Shown piece after piece: positions 17,931 to 32,874 of a stretch of 35,394 nt of DNA (the first letter of the stretch is position 1; each line of letters begins with the position of its first letter). The notes under the pieces were generated by a model that was not told the DNA's origin, ran no database searches, and saw only the letters and a program-made list of their open reading frames with translations. Both the position numbers and the translations under genes were made by a program. This DNA comes from Hypsibius dujardini (taxonomy: Eukaryota; Tardigrada; Eutardigrada; Parachela; Hypsibiidae), in contig LRSR01008802.1 of assembly GCA_001579985.1 (NCBI GenBank), forward strand, positions 1 to 35,394, given 5' to 3'.

Positions 17931-19243
17931 CTGCTGACTGACACACACGACACAACCACGGGTATTATTCACAGTCCCAAAACAGTAACCATTGACAGGG
18001 GAGACTACTGTGCGCATGCAACCCGCGGTGCACGACCCGCGTTCAGGGACATATCGAATTTAACTCCCCGGCCTCCAGTCTCCCTATATGACAGACTGGG
18101 ACGAGAGAGTTCACAACGCGTGTGCATCCTCCTCTTCCTGCTCTTGCGCTCGCTCTCTCTCTTCTCTCTCTCTTCTCTTTCTCTCGTTCTCTCTCTCTCT
18201 TCCAGGTTGCGGGGGTTGTTGCGTGCCGCAAAGTCTGGGGTGCACGATCTACATACATGTGGTGGTGTACTATACGTCTGTAACACGTCTCTATGCAATG
18301 GGTGCTCAATTTCACGCAACGGGAATGGCGAAAACTCCCCCCCCCCTCCATCGCATATATACATACACACGGGTGTCTGGCATGCATGCCCCTTGCAATT
18401 TATGGATTCGTGTTCGTTAACCCGCCGCTTATATACGTTGCGTGTTGAGGAGCAGAGACTCCAGGCTAGACACATACAGACACAGAGACTTCTCTTGTGT
18501 AGGCTGGCGACGACGACCAAGGCAAATCATCTATTTCCCTTGGCTCTTTTTAGTGGTTATCTTTTTTTCACGAGAGGATCCAGCTTGCACTTCGATTCCA
18601 CACAGTCCCAGTATATATACTGTACGCTCGTACATATGCCGGCGGTGTCTGTCTGCCTGTGCATGTGTCTTGCCTGTCTGTCTGTCTCTCTCTCTCGCTC
18701 ATCCATCCCTCCCGTGCCTGTGTCGTGACGCTCTCCCATTTTATAGATGCAGTTTAAATCACGGGGAGAAACTCTGCACATCTTCTTCGTAAAAGATAGC
18801 CCTGTTTTTGCGTGTGCCAACTGCGCTCTCTATCACCCTGGCTGCTTCTGCTGCTGCCCATGTTACTTCCGCCTTAATTTACTGACATGCACTCTACTTT
18901 TTCCCGACGGCAGTGCATCTTCTCCTCATAACTCACACTCACCAATATTCTATTCACCTCACCTGCTCGCCAATTTGCCAGCGAATTTTAACGATTATTC
19001 CGCCATTAGTGTGGCGCGCAAAAAAAGGGATTGAAGTTTAACGACGTATCCCCATCGGTGTGATCGCGAACCCCCGATTGCGATTTTCGGTTCGTTCTGT
19101 CTGCCGCGAGATTGCGAGGTTGTTTATTATTATTGCAAGATCATTACTGGGCTGTTAAAGGGCCGCCACTTATATATATATATACATATATATTTATTTA
19201 CATTTACTGTACGTGCTTAATCTACGCGGAGTTATTTACGATC

Positions 19244-19332
19244 ATGCCGGCGGAACGGACCTCGAACGCGTCGGTTCCGGTGCCAGACGGACTGCGAGCC
19301 ATGCTGCAGCGCTTTGTCGTCGCGGTCCTCAG
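19244..19332 (+). CDS. Pka-R2: Pka-R2 exon 1: start and docking domain helix 1
   Basis: It encodes [20 protein letters not shown], then [24 protein letters not shown] aligns with IPPGLTELLQGYTVEVLR of vertebrate RII. The donor is CTCAG|GTATGT. A TA-repeat lies about 50-75 bases upstream and could be read as a TATA box, but it is also simple sequence. Confidence 0.92.
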
Positions 19333-22300
19333 GTATGTGAGTGATGAGAGTACTCTGACGGACCTTTGTAGGGCATAATATATCAAAAGACCTGTAATAA
19401 TAACAGTCGATCTATAAATCTTTGTATGAAGTACCCTTTTTACCGGTAAGTAGTTTTCGGTATATGCCTGACACGAGTATACGCCGCCAAACAAAGTTTT
19501 TGTGCCGCGCCTATTGGTCTTTGAAGCTTGAAGTTTGACAACCGACAGCCGACAGAAGTTGTCTTTGTAAATAGTCGTGCGCCCACCGCGATCGACTGTC
19601 TGTGTGCATTACGAGACCTTTTACATGTAGGATTACCATTATTGTTAGCAAATAACACAGACACACAGACACAGACACACAGACACAGATACATAGACAC
19701 ACAGGCACAGGCACAGGCACAGACACAGACACAGACACAGACACAGACACAGACACAGACACAGACACAGACACAGACACAGACACACAGACACAGACAC
19801 ACAACGGTATGGCGGGGGCGCGGACACGACTGCTCGGCACTTCCGGTGGGATTGTCTATGTGTTTGTTGAAGCAAGCCACTGTTGAGTCCCTGGCCGCGC
19901 TTCGGGTTTACCACTGCCTTGCTGCTGCACCCCAAATGGAAATCACTAGTGTCGTTCATCGGACCGTTCATGCAAATCAATGCATACCTAATTCGTTCGG
20001 AGAAATTGAGGGAAAATTATTAAGTATTTTGTTATGGCCCATTGCAACGCTCGTTTGCATGTATATATATGTACTTTAATTTGAGTGTTGCACAACAAAG
20101 TAGGAATAGTATAACCAAAGTATTAAAACGCACAGCAGGTTGATAATTAAACTACTCCCGCTGCCGAAGCTGCAGGTCTAGCGCAAACACTCGAGATAGA
20201 GATGGACAATAGACTGGACAATGGACACACGTGGTCCATGGTGAGTTAAGACGGTAGTCACGTGTCAGTTGGCGGTCTACGAAGTCATGACGTTTAAGTC
20301 GGTCATATTGGCTGTACGGTTTGGCTGTCACAAAAGTAAACAGAACACACACACTTCACACTGCCCAGTGCAGAGAGCGAGAGAAAGAGACGGAAAGCGA
20401 AAACCCGTGCAGTCGATTGTGTCAATTCTGACTTTTATTGTTGGGAAATATTATTTTTTCATTATTATTATTGTTATTATTCTCTCGCGCGCGCCACTTT
20501 TAGGCAAGGTGTGACGCCGCAGGGACTCATTCCGTTCGCCGCTTCCTACTTCAACCGGCTGAATTTAAACGAGGTACGTGAATTCTCACATTTTTCTAAA
20601 TTTTTTTCCATCCATCGCAACCGTTTTCTGTTGGTTCCAAACTTCGAATCCTTCGACAACTCTGTGTGTGGGTATGGACGATTTAGTCAAAACTTTCCGT
20701 GACTTTTCACCTGCCTGTCCAAGGGTAAAATATATTCCAAAATATTCCCCAAGAATAATATTGCCAGGAGAATTTTTTTGTCCTTCTGTGAAAGAGAGTG
20801 TGTAAAAGATTTGAAGAGAGTGTGGAAGAGAGTCAAAGAGAGTGGAAGAGAGAGTGGAAGAGAGAGTGAAATAGTGTTCCTCGGCAATTGCCTTTTGTGG
20901 AGAGTACGCGTAGTATGTTCACCTTTTGTGTTTGCTTTGCAGGAGGGCGGAGGTCAGAGGAGTTCAATGACGCGGGTTCTTTTTCGGGATGATGTGCTGG
21001 GCAACGGCGGCACGGCCGGCGGGGAAGGCAGTTTGTCGTTCGGCGCCGCGGCGGCTCATCGCGGCTCGGATATCTCGGACGATGGTGAGATCGCCAGTAT
21101 GCAGGACTTCAACAAGCAGAAGATGCGCCGACGGCAGTCGGTCTCCGCGGAAAGTAAGTCGATATCATGTGGGATGACGGTGTGGTGTGATGGCATGACG
21201 GAAATGGCATTTGTTTCCCTTATCCCCGTCTGTGGGGGAGGATTGAATTTCTGCATGTTTCTGTGAGCAATTGATTGACCGATTGACTCATATTTTATTC
21301 TTCTAACTTTCCTGATGTCAATGAAGACATTGGGTTTCGCTTATTTCATAAAGTGATGGGTTTTTTTTGATAAATTTATGGATTCCTTGTATTCATTGGA
21401 TTTTGGGGTGGATTTGGCTGGTGTCTGAAGGAATAACTTAAGAGGGAAGTAAAGTCAGCGTCGACATGACTTTGCATTAAAGGTGTCGATTGATTGCTTG
21501 ATTGATGAATCATAAAGCAATGTGTCGCTTGATTGCTTGATTGGCGAATCGTAAAGCGATGTGTCGCTTGATTGCTTGATTGCTTGATTGGCGAATCGTA
21601 AAGCGATGTGTAGAATGCTAAGATGCCTTATACAATAACGTACTCTTCGTTCCGGTGGATAAAAAATACCGGTGTGTCTTTTGTGTTTTCTCATACTTTA
21701 GAATAACAAATCTTTTGGCTAAAATGTTCACTGATTTATTAGAGTATGATTGGTCATAAACTTCCGAGAGATTTTGTAAGACTTTCTTGCAAAGTGGTCA
21801 CTTCGCATTCTCGTAAATTTCGCTATCCCTGGGGCATATGATAGATGTCACTTGATTTATTAATGATTGGGTGCGGTGTTTCGCTCAACTGTCACTTTCG
21901 GAGTGGTTTTGGGCTGTTGAACTGCAATTGCGTTGACTTGCGTTTTGGAAGTTCCGCTAGCGTTTGCGATTCCTTATTGTTTTACGAGCACATTTTTAGG
22001 TTGATTAGGAAATCAATTTTGCTTTGACAGTACAGGGTGAATCCTTACCTGCAGAAGAAAATATTGAATTTATATCGAACAGACGCGAAGTGATGCGTTT
22101 AATATGCTCGGTTAACAGGATCATGAAATTGGAGAGGCCGTTTTCATACATGAAGACTGGAAATTAATGGGGAGATTTGTCTTTATTTCCGCCGGTTTAA
22201 CCTCCCCTTTTCACCATCTCTCTCTTTCTTCCCCGCCACAGGCTTTGACCCATCTAAGGCTGACGATACACCGGAAACAGAGGTCGCATTTCACAAAAAG

Positions 22301-24877
22301 GACGACGAGCAACTGGAACGTCTTCGGAAGGCCGTAGCGGGTGTCTTCCTCTTTCGCTCCCTGGACAGTACGCAGCTTCTCAAAGTGCTTAATGCGCTTT
22401 TCGAGGTTTGTATTAAGTTCTGTTTTGTTGTCTGGAGGCCGGGAGGAGAGAGTTCGCACAGAGTAGAGACACATACCCGCACATACAGACTAGCAGTGTA
22501 ATCTCCCTCCCTTCCTCGGCGCCTCCATTACCATCGTGGCTCATTTTTCTCCTTTTAAACTTTGAACCGTTGAACGCCTGGAATTAACTCTTCTTTTCTT
22601 GTCTTCCCCATCCTCCTCCTCCTTCCGCGTCGTGACTAAAGGTTGATGCCACTCCGGGCCAGCACATTATTGATCAGGGCGAGGATGATGCTGATAATTT
22701 TTACGTCATTGAAAGTGGGATTTACGACGTCTACGTCAAAAATGAGGCCCAAGAGCCCCAGCACTGCTGGGAATACAGCAATTCCGGAAGCTTCGGAGAG
22801 CTGGCGCTCATGTATAACCAGCCCCGAGCAGCAACCATCGTCGCCAGAACACCTGGCAAGCTTTGGGCACTTGTAAGTCGGCGGTAGTGTTTGACTGTCG
22901 GTTTGTCTGTCTACCTGTCCGCCTCTCTTTTTGTCTGCAAGTCTGACTGTTTATGTGTTTGCCTGTCAGGTTCTGCATATCTGCCTGTCTGTTGTCTGTC
23001 AGCCGATAGGTCTGCTTGTTTGTCTGTCTGTCTGTTTGTCCTTCTTTCTTTCTGTCTTTCTGGTCGTCTGAGTGCCTGCTTGTTAGCCTGCCTGGCTACC
23101 TGCTAGTCTGAGTCTGAATGTCTGCTTGTCTGTATTTGCCCTCCTGCTTATTAGGTTGCCTCCCCATTTCTCTGTCTGCATACTAATTTATTGTTTCATT
23201 TGGGTATTTGTGACTGTCTGTCGATGTGTTTGTCATGCGCAGGAGATCGCCTCATTGTTGACTGCCCCAGGCCAAGTGGAACGTAATTCTCTTGGGAGGG
23301 GATGAAAAGTCATTCGACTGAATCCGCAAATAACCGACTTTAAAATGCGCTCAAGTGGGCGTCGCGTAATAAAAAGAACAGTTATGGAATGCGGAATTTC
23401 TTATTATTCGCTCATCCCATTCCTCTCGCCCCTTTCCTCACAGGACCGGCAAACATTCCAACGGATCGTGCTGAAAGCGGCCTTCAAGAAGCGCTGTATT
23501 TACATGGAGCTGATAGATAATGTGGAGACGCTGGCAGAGCTGACGCCTTACGAGCGGCAGAACCTCTGCGACGCCCTACAACCACGGGTGTTTGCTGATG
23601 GGGATGTTATTGTCAGGCAAGGTCAGTAAATCGTGTGTTAATAGTAGAGACCGCGAGAGGTGTGTCGTGTCGCACTTTCCCATAATCAATAGCTGATGAG
23701 TTGGCTCGATATCGCGCCGCAGACTTGACGTCTGTGTCATTTTCACTCTTTTGTGAATCTCCTGTGTTGTCGGGTGTGTTTGCAGGCGATTTCGCTGACG
23801 GACTCTATTTCATCGAGAGTGGCGAAGTTGTCGTGACCAGGAGTGAGGACGGTGAGGAGAAGGAAGTGGACCGGTTGGACGACGGCAAATACTTTGGCGA
23901 ACTCGCGCTCATCACACAACGACCACGTGCTTGCTCAGTTGTCGCCAATGGTACAGTTACTTGAGCCGTCTGTCTGTCCGTCTGTCTGGCTGCCTGGCTG
24001 CCTGGCTGCCTGCCTGTCTGCCTGTCTGTCTTTCTGTCTGTCTGTCTGTCTTTGTATCTTATCTGTCCGGCTGTCTATCTTCCGACCGTCTGTTGTCTAC
24101 CCTAATCGCTCTCTTGGGCCCTGCTCTTGAGTGATTTAACTGTGTGCCTCTTATTTTTTTGTTCGTGTTTGACTTGAATAAGTGCATATGCGGCTGTTAC
24201 GTGATGTTTTTTGGCCTGCGCGTGCGCGGTCTTCCTGGTACACCCCACTTCAACCTTTTCAAGTTCCCCCACACCGACGACCCAACCCCACAGCAATTAA
24301 TCCGAGTGATTGATTTCTGCATGCGTGCTGCATCATTATAAGCTGAAGCACTGGCTGCAAACTGAGATTCTTTTTTGAATTGTCGGCGTGAAGTGGGGGA
24401 TAATTAGTGGGCCCGTTAGAGTTGGCTAACGCCACACCAGGGGACCGTCTGTGGCCCGCCGACGCCGACGCCGACGACGCCGCGTGTTTGCAAGGCCGTT
24501 TAATGATGTGACGCTGTCTTGGCTGCCTGTTTGTCTGCCTGTCTGTCTTTTTTGTCATTGGTACGCACACCCGTGTCAGAGGACTTGAAGAGCTCTCTGG
24601 CATGGTGGAGCGTGCCATGGGTCTTTCCCCGTCTCTGTACGCGGGGCTATGCCTGAACATCGCTTTCCCCTTCTCTCAGTGGGCTATATAATTAACTCAT
24701 GCTGCCTCTTTTGATACACACACAGGCGATTGTAAGGTTGCGTTCCTGGATGTAAAGGCGTTTGAGCGGCTTCTCGGGCCGTGCGTCGAAATAATGAAGC
24801 GCAATATCGATCAGTACCGGCATCAACTGGAAAAGGTTTTCGGCCAGAGCCATCTCCTTGAGTCGACGGAGCTTTGA
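19244..24877 (+). CDS. Pka-R2: cAMP-dependent protein kinase type II regulatory subunit, complete, eight exons, 419 aa
   Basis: The R subunit holds the PKA catalytic subunit inactive, releases it on binding cAMP, and tethers the kinase to AKAP anchors. Exons 19244-19332, 20504-20573, 20943-21153, 22242-22405, 22642-22872, 23444-23621, 23786-23950 and 24726-24877 sum to 1260 bases in one open frame. Residues about 11-53 are the docking/dimerisation domain ([14 protein letters not shown]). Residues 115-121, RRRQSVS, are the inhibitor site; Ser119 makes it type II (autophosphorylated) rather than type I, which has Ala or Gly there. CNB-A has [16 protein letters not shown] (Glu231, Arg240). CNB-B has [16 protein letters not shown] (Glu353, Arg362). 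Both cAMP-binding Glu/Arg pairs are intact. The tail [16 protein letters not shown] is typical. ATG 19244 is the first ATG in its frame and gives a normal family length. Confidence 0.97.
19659..19803. repeat. (CAGACA)n microsatellite in Pka-R2 intron 1
   Basis: A near-pure ACAGAC hexanucleotide run of about 145 bases, with some CAGGCA units. It creates long spurious open frames on both strands (peptides of QTQTQT and VSVSVS). Confidence 0.95.
20504..20573 (+). CDS. Pka-R2: Pka-R2 exon 2: docking domain helix 2
   Basis: The acceptor is CTTTTAG and the donor GAG|GTACGT. It encodes [20 protein letters not shown] then LNE, matching the RII helix with LVEFAVEYFTRLRE. Phase 2 in, phase 0 out. Confidence 0.93.
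20813..20873. repeat. GAGAGTGGAA-type purine repeat in Pka-R2 intron 2
   Basis: Imperfect units of GAGAGTGGAAGA lie 70-130 bases upstream of exon 3. Confidence 0.8.
20943..21153 (+). CDS. Pka-R2: Pka-R2 exon 3: linker and inhibitor site
   Basis: The acceptor is GCTTTGCAG and the donor A|GTAAGT. It encodes residues 54-123: a Gly/Ser/Ala-rich linker, an acidic SDISDDGE patch, then [22 protein letters not shown] occupies the catalytic-subunit substrate site. Confidence 0.96.
21482..21612. repeat. Tandem repeat, about three units of ~50 bp, in Pka-R2 intron 3
   Basis: Units contain GTCGCTTGATTGCTTGATTG, then GCGAATCGTAAAGCGATGTG. The third unit has an extra internal GCTTGATT. Confidence 0.85.
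22242..22405 (+). CDS. Pka-R2: Pka-R2 exon 4: entry to CNB-A
   Basis: The acceptor is CGCCACAG and the donor GAG|GTTTGT. It encodes residues 125-178: [15 protein letters not shown], an [14 protein letters not shown] helix, then [20 protein letters not shown], equivalent to [20 protein letters not shown] of RII. Confidence 0.96.
22642..22872 (+). CDS. Pka-R2: Pka-R2 exon 5: cAMP-binding domain A
   Basis: The acceptor is GACTAAAG and the donor CTT|GTAAGT. It encodes residues 179-255 with [18 protein letters not shown] and the phosphate-binding cassette [21 protein letters not shown]-rich array starts about 15 bases after the donor. Confidence 0.97.
22886..23245. repeat. Degenerate CTGT array at the start of Pka-R2 intron 5
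   Basis: CTGTCTGC/CTGTTTGT-like units occur for about 350 bases, beginning about 15 bases after the exon 5 donor. The Cys/Leu/Ser-rich open frames in it are artefacts. Confidence 0.9.
23444..23621 (+). CDS. Pka-R2: Pka-R2 exon 6: CNB-A/CNB-B helices
   Basis: The acceptor is CTCACAG and the donor CAAG|GTCAGT. It encodes [20 protein letters not shown], then [20 protein letters not shown] and [10 protein letters not shown]. It joins in phase to KLWAL of exon 5 and to GDFADG of exon 7. Confidence 0.97.
23786..23950 (+). CDS. Pka-R2: Pka-R2 exon 7: cAMP-binding domain B
   Basis: The acceptor is TTTGCAG and the donor AATG|GTACAG. It encodes residues 316-369, with [12 protein letters not shown] and the cassette [16 protein letters not shown]. 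Cys replaces the usual second Ala of PRAA. A CTGT-rich array follows about 15 bases after the donor. Confidence 0.97.
23965..24094. repeat. CTGT/CTGC array at the start of Pka-R2 intron 7
   Basis: TCTGTCTG and GGCTGCCTGG units begin about 15 bases after the exon 7 donor and run for about 130 bases. Confidence 0.92.
24726..24877 (+). CDS. Pka-R2: Pka-R2 exon 8: C-terminal helix and stop
   Basis: The acceptor is an ACACACACAG tract. It encodes [20 protein letters not shown], then [19 protein letters not shown] and LLESTEL, ending in TGA at 24875-24877. This is the conserved capping helix of CNB-B. Confidence 0.96.
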
Positions 24878-25840
24878 ACGCCAGCAAGCGTGCGACGGGC
24901 GACTGCTTTGTGTGGACGCGGAACTCAACACTGAACATGTGTATACGGTGAAAAATTGCTCCTTGCCAAGGCACGACTGTATGTGTGGTGCACCACCATT
25001 AGACTCGCGCACGCGAACACGTACATCGCGGTACCTACCCAAACGGAAATCACTGCACTGCGTTGTGTGTGTACTGTATACCACACGACGACGCCCTCCA
25101 TCTTACCCTCCTAATACCACTGCTGCTGCATCTGTTAAGAAGAAGCCCCCCATTGACCACACCAAGACTAATCATACCCGCACCTCCTCCTTCTAATCTC
25201 TTTTAGCCCATCGACATTACCTGCTCTTCATCATCCGCGGTGCAGCCACACGGCGGCAGCTGGTGAAACCCCGGAAAGATGGCTTATGTTGACCCTCCCC
25301 ATCACGACGGCACAGTTCCCGAGCGAGATGCCCTCACCGGTGGTTTCGACCGGTCTCGCCGCCGCTGTCGGCGCGAGCGACGTCGGACATGCGGACCGGT
25401 TGCTGTTTATCCTCTACCGCTGCTTGTGTTTTGACCTTTTTATTTGTTTTACTTTTTGCTGCGTAGGTTGTTGTTATATCCCTGCTGTTGGTTTTGGTTG
25501 GTTTTGGGGTTCTTCCCACCACCCCCGGCCGGATCTTCCTCTTGCGTATTGGGGGGAGGGTGCGAGGATTCTCATTTTTGATTTTTGTCATTAAAACACA
25601 CACCTCTCTGGCAATTCACGGTCTTTCAGGCACGGTCAATTCAGGCAGCGAACCTTCATGCAGGCATCACGGTACTGGCGCGAACTACTGTATATTAACC
25701 TCATGGTTTGCTATTAAGTAATTCATTCTAGCTTATTACCTTCCACGGGGTACACAGCAGCACGATAGTGAGACATAAAAATTGCTTTTGCTGAGAATCG
25801 GTGAGAATCCTAATACAGAAATGAGCTTATGCAGATTTCG

Positions 25841-25900
25841 AGACGTAGAGACGTAGAGACGAAGAGACGAAGAGACGTAGAGACGTAGAGACGTAGAGAA
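25841..25900. repeat. 10-bp tandem repeat AGACGTAGAG, about six units
   Basis: The units alternate between AGACGTAGAG and AGACGAAGAG. Confidence 0.93.
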
Positions 25901-26839
25901 CGGTATTTACTGGCAATGTATACTTAACAGTCACCAGCTACTTCCGGCCGGTTGGTGGATAAGGAGATGGACACGTAATCACACGTGCCACAACAACAAG
26001 AAAAGAGTTAGATTACCGTTGAAGTGGATGATAATTCGGTGGAATAATTGCTGACGACCTTGAGTTTTATTTCTCGACTATTCGACACCTCGTCTAATAA
26101 CGCATTCATAACTGCCTATTAAGTAAACGATTGTTGGAGATCTCTCAGGCCATGGGCACCGGGTCCCCAACAGCGACCCCGCCTGTTGGAGCTGAATGAC
26201 CCCGTTGCGATTGGGGAGTTTATTGTCCGTGGCTTGCACCTGTCGGTCGGACGGGCGGAGTAATGGGCCATCCGCCAGAGTTACGGAAGGTTTAACGGTT
26301 TTGAAGTTTGCGAATTACGATCGGTTGAAAAAAGTGTTACGATTGATTGAGGAAGGTGTTACGATCGGTTGAAGAAGGTGTTCCATTGAGATGTGTGGTT
26401 TGGTAAGACTGGCCAATCTGAGGAATTACAGTACTGTCCGCGCGAGGGATTCCTTGCTGACCAGGCTTACGGGCAAGTGGCCTGACTGGCTTACCGAAGA
26501 GATTTGATGGAGAGCACCAACACTGCTCTGGAAGTCACAAAGTGTTCTGGAGTGGAAAAGTTGCACCCTGGTTGAGAAGGTGTTTCGAGCTTGTGAAAAT
26601 TTGCGCGAGTAATGGAGCGTCCAACGGATTGGACGTGCGTTGATTACTGGAGCATCGTTTGCGGGAGCAATCAGATGGCTTGATTGACGCCGGACAGTAG
26701 ATATGGAAAGGGTTTGCGGATTGGAGAACAACGGAACAGTGTGGACACGAAATACTCCTGTTGAACTCGTGTCGTACCTCGTGTCCTGTCGTGTCGTGGA
26801 ACTAGACGTACGTTATGCACTCAGTACTCTTTTTATCAC

Positions 26840-27420
26840 ATTCCGTCACACCGACGGATCGTCCACTGCACCGACCAGTATTGTCCGCCACTCGGTTGAA
26901 TATTCAGCCACTGTCACTGACAGTCCGTCGACTGCTCGGACTGTATTTGCAGCAACCGTGCGTCACTCGGTCAAACCTTCCGTCACTCGGTCAAACCTTC
27001 TGTCACTCAGCCAAACCTTACGTCACTCTCACTGACAGCCCGTTTATTGCTCGGATTGTATGTGCAGCAACGGTCCGCTACTCGGACTGAATCTTCCTTC
27101 ACTCTCCACGACCGGCTGTGGATCCGGCCGGTAAGCCACCCACCGTGCGGTAATCGGTTGAACCGTGTTTCTTTCTAATTGACCGTCTACTGCTTCCACC
27201 ATCTGTGCATCAACATCCGCAACTCCGTCCAACCTTCCGTTACACTGACTGACGGACCGTTCACTGTTCCGGCGGTCTATACATCAGCTTTCAGACACTC
27301 GGTCGAACCTTCCTTCCCTCTCAGTGACCGCCAGCTGATCCGGCCAGTCGACCACCAACGTCCGGCAGTCGGTTCAACGGCCTGCTTTTTAACTGATCAC
27401 CCGTTGCTCCGACCCGCTAT
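26840..27420. repeat. Degenerate tandem repeat field with ~115-bp and ~21-bp periods
   Basis: The block CACTGACAG, CCGT, TGCTCGGA, TTGTATG(T/C)GCAGCAAC at 26915 recurs at 27030, with a weaker copy near 27242. Inside, CGTCACTCGGTCAAACCTTC repeats at about 21 bp. The overlapping open frames (about 26703-27655) derive from the repeat. Confidence 0.75.
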
Positions 27421-28327
27421 GCACCACCCTCCCCCCTCCCCCCCCACTGCTTCGAACCTCCGACTGTCCACACTTACCAAACACGCACGAGGCCGTCCTC
27501 CATTCAATCAAACGCTCCGTCTATCGAACTATTACCTGCTCCGACCTGGGCCTGTTCGTGCCACATTGCACCGTGCGATCCAGCATGCGACACCGTGCTT
27601 GAGCAGGCTGGACATTCCTTCAGTGACGGGGCAGTGTGGGGTTTATTTACAGTAAAAGCGCCTGCCCGAAGAGACGGTGCGGGTTGGGGCTTTTTCGCAG
27701 ACCGTGAGGTTTCAACAAGCTCTCGTGGCACATCGAGAACCATCATGTCCGACACGGGCTGATCTGAGTACGGTTGTTCTGGCTGGATTCACCGCATTGT
27801 TGAGCTCTGAAATGCCTCATTGCGGAAGACACACCATGGTCGCTGTCATCGTTAAGGATTCGGCTTAAATTTTAGCTAACGCTTTACTCTTGTCTTGGAT
27901 CGGAAGAATATGTTTACAAACCGCGGAAAAGGAATTGTTTATCTCGTTGGTTGATCGAACTGTTTGACCGGACAGAAAACCTTCGCGATTACGCCCAAAC
28001 CAGAACACTGCTTTGTTCATATTCATGTACGTTTACGTATACATAATACACAACGAAGGTAAGCAGTGTGACATTAAAAAAAAGAAAACAAGTAAAAAAT
28101 ATGGCTATGCATTGTGTCGACACGGGATTTTCTCTCCAAATTGTTTCCGAATGCAGCGGCCAAAAAACCAGACAGAGGTTGCCGCGCGAATCGATTGAGT
28201 GTAGAGAGGTAGGTGATAAATACTAGCTACCACACTTTAAAACAGATTTCTTTGATTGTTCCAAAGCGCTCAAGTAAGTAGGTACAAAGAGTGAGAGAGA
28301 GACAAGAGAGAAACAGACACGTCCAAT

Positions 28328-31289
<2,962 letters not shown>

Positions 31290-32085
31290 CTGGAATGAGG
31301 AAAAACGAGGGAGCGATTAGAAAGGTCAGTCTGGCATGTCCTCCTGCGAGAGACCGATAACGCAGTCAGGGGTTCGCCCATTTATCTCGATGATGTCGCC
31401 GTCATTAAAGGCTCAAACTTTGCTGGAGGGATTTCGGGGGAGAGACACACAATTTTACGCTACTCTCCATGTGTGTGTATGCTAGGCACGGAATGGTGGC
31501 GAAAGGAGCGTAAAGTACAGACTCGATTTACCCCCTAGAGACAAATTGGATTTTAACCTTGCTGCGGGTCGCATTTAAATACGCGGTCCACTACTGTGCG
31601 CGGACTATCCGGAACAGGTGGCGCTCGATCAGTTACAAGTCGAAAATTTAGGTTAAAATTGAATATCAAATTGATACAGTAAATTCATTGTACACACGAC
31701 GGTAGTTCTTCGCTTCGGTTGAACGGGCCAAAAGAGCGCGGTCAGTCAGAGAAGGTTTCGAAAAGTGTACCGCATAACACGATCGTAATCACTATGTTGC
31801 CGCACATAGTCAGACATACGGATTTTCTAGCAGGCCGTTATTATGGCCATAAAAATACCATTTTGTTTTAGATTATGCATTCCCGATTTAACGAGTAGTC
31901 GGAGCCGCAGTGCGGCTTGTAGATGCATGTCTGTTTATGCCGGACAAACACATTATTCCGAAAATGGAAAGTCTTCCGCAGACAGTGACCGTTGATATGA
32001 TGCAAATGGTTACGCAGACAAAATAAGAACAAGATGGAAAACCGAACGAGCTAGGATTAGACGAGCAGACAAGGCAGGCAAGCAT

Positions 32086-32282
32086 TCATGCAGACAGACA
32101 GTCAGGCAGACACAGATTGATAGACAGACACACAAACAGACATCCAGACAGAGGCACATAGATGGACAGGTATGCAAGCAAGAGACATACATTCAAGGCA
32201 CACAGGCACACAGACACACAGACATATAGACACACAGACACACAGGCACACAGGCACACAGGCACACCGGCACACAGACAGG
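32086..32282. repeat. CAGACA/CAGGCACA degenerate array
   Basis: Mixed CAGA and CACAGGCA units; on the Meis sense strand they read CTGT/TGTGCCTG. Confidence 0.9.
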
Positions 32283-32763
32283 GTAAATAGACATGCACAT
32301 AGGCTTATCTTACTGACAGACTGTCAGCCAATAGAGAGATAGGCAGGCGGATAGGAAAAAGACATTGAGAGGAGAGTTTTCATTGCAGACATCTTCAAAG
32401 CCGATCTGACTGAACAGTGAACACAGAAGCGGGCGCGAAATATATGGACTGCGCAACCCATATAGCTCCACGGGAGGAGGAAATTAAGTGAAGTGGTAGT
32501 TGGAGGATGTAAAAGTGATGTTTATCACAAATCCATCACCCACGACCGCCAGATGACTATTTCGGACGGATGTCCTCCTGCCTGGCTGTCGCGCCTCGCC
32601 GATATTGCGGCAATCCAAAGCTGCAATCTGGATTCTATGGGAAATAATTCAAAAGTGTTTCAAGTAGTAGCAAATGTGTTGCGCGCACTGCACTTCATCA
32701 TTCTTGGTTTCTGGCCCATCTCTGTCCAGACGCAGTTCGCATGACTAACAATCCCTCAAATCC

Positions 32764-32818
32764 GGCAGACAGACAGATAAAATACAGGAAGCAGACCGCC
32801 AGATAAAGTACTGGAAAG

Positions 32819-32873
<55 letters not shown>
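32764..32873. repeat. (CAGA)n microsatellite
   Basis: The CAGA repeat is pure from about 32820 to 32873, with imperfect units before it. Confidence 0.95.

Positions 32874-32874
<1 letters not shown>

Larger units (their letters stand above)
13547..19243. other. Divergent intergenic region between FoxK and Pka-R2
   Basis: About 5.7 kb that should hold both promoters and 5' untranslated exons. No extra gene was recognised; the many short frames overlap repeats or lack family resemblance. It contains inverted-repeat pairs (14386-14736, 17023-17222 and 17378-17692), a perfect palindrome (14506-14527), a 16-bp minisatellite (15695-15921), CA tracts (17840-17930) and CT-rich sequence (about 18140-18205). 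Confidence 0.7.
24878..28327. other. Convergent intergenic region between Pka-R2 and Meis stops
   Basis: It should contain both 3' UTRs. Candidate poly(A) signals are ATTAAA at 25590-25595 for Pka-R2 and AATAAA on the minus strand at 27647-27642 for Meis; both are unproven. It also holds a 10-bp tandem repeat (25841-25900) and a degenerate ~115-bp repeat field (about 26840-27420). No further gene was recognised. Confidence 0.65.

Noticed and set aside
19528-20079. 183-codon plus-strand frame with a QTQTQT run
   Set aside because: It is created by the CAGACA microsatellite within Pka-R2 intron 1 and has no domain.
20943-21153. Type I rather than type II PKA regulatory subunit
   Set aside because: The inhibitor site has Ser after RRRQ, and the docking domain aligns with RII, not RI.
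27179-27655. 158-codon plus-strand frame
   Set aside because: Its first half lies in the degenerate repeat field and the rest has no recognisable domain.
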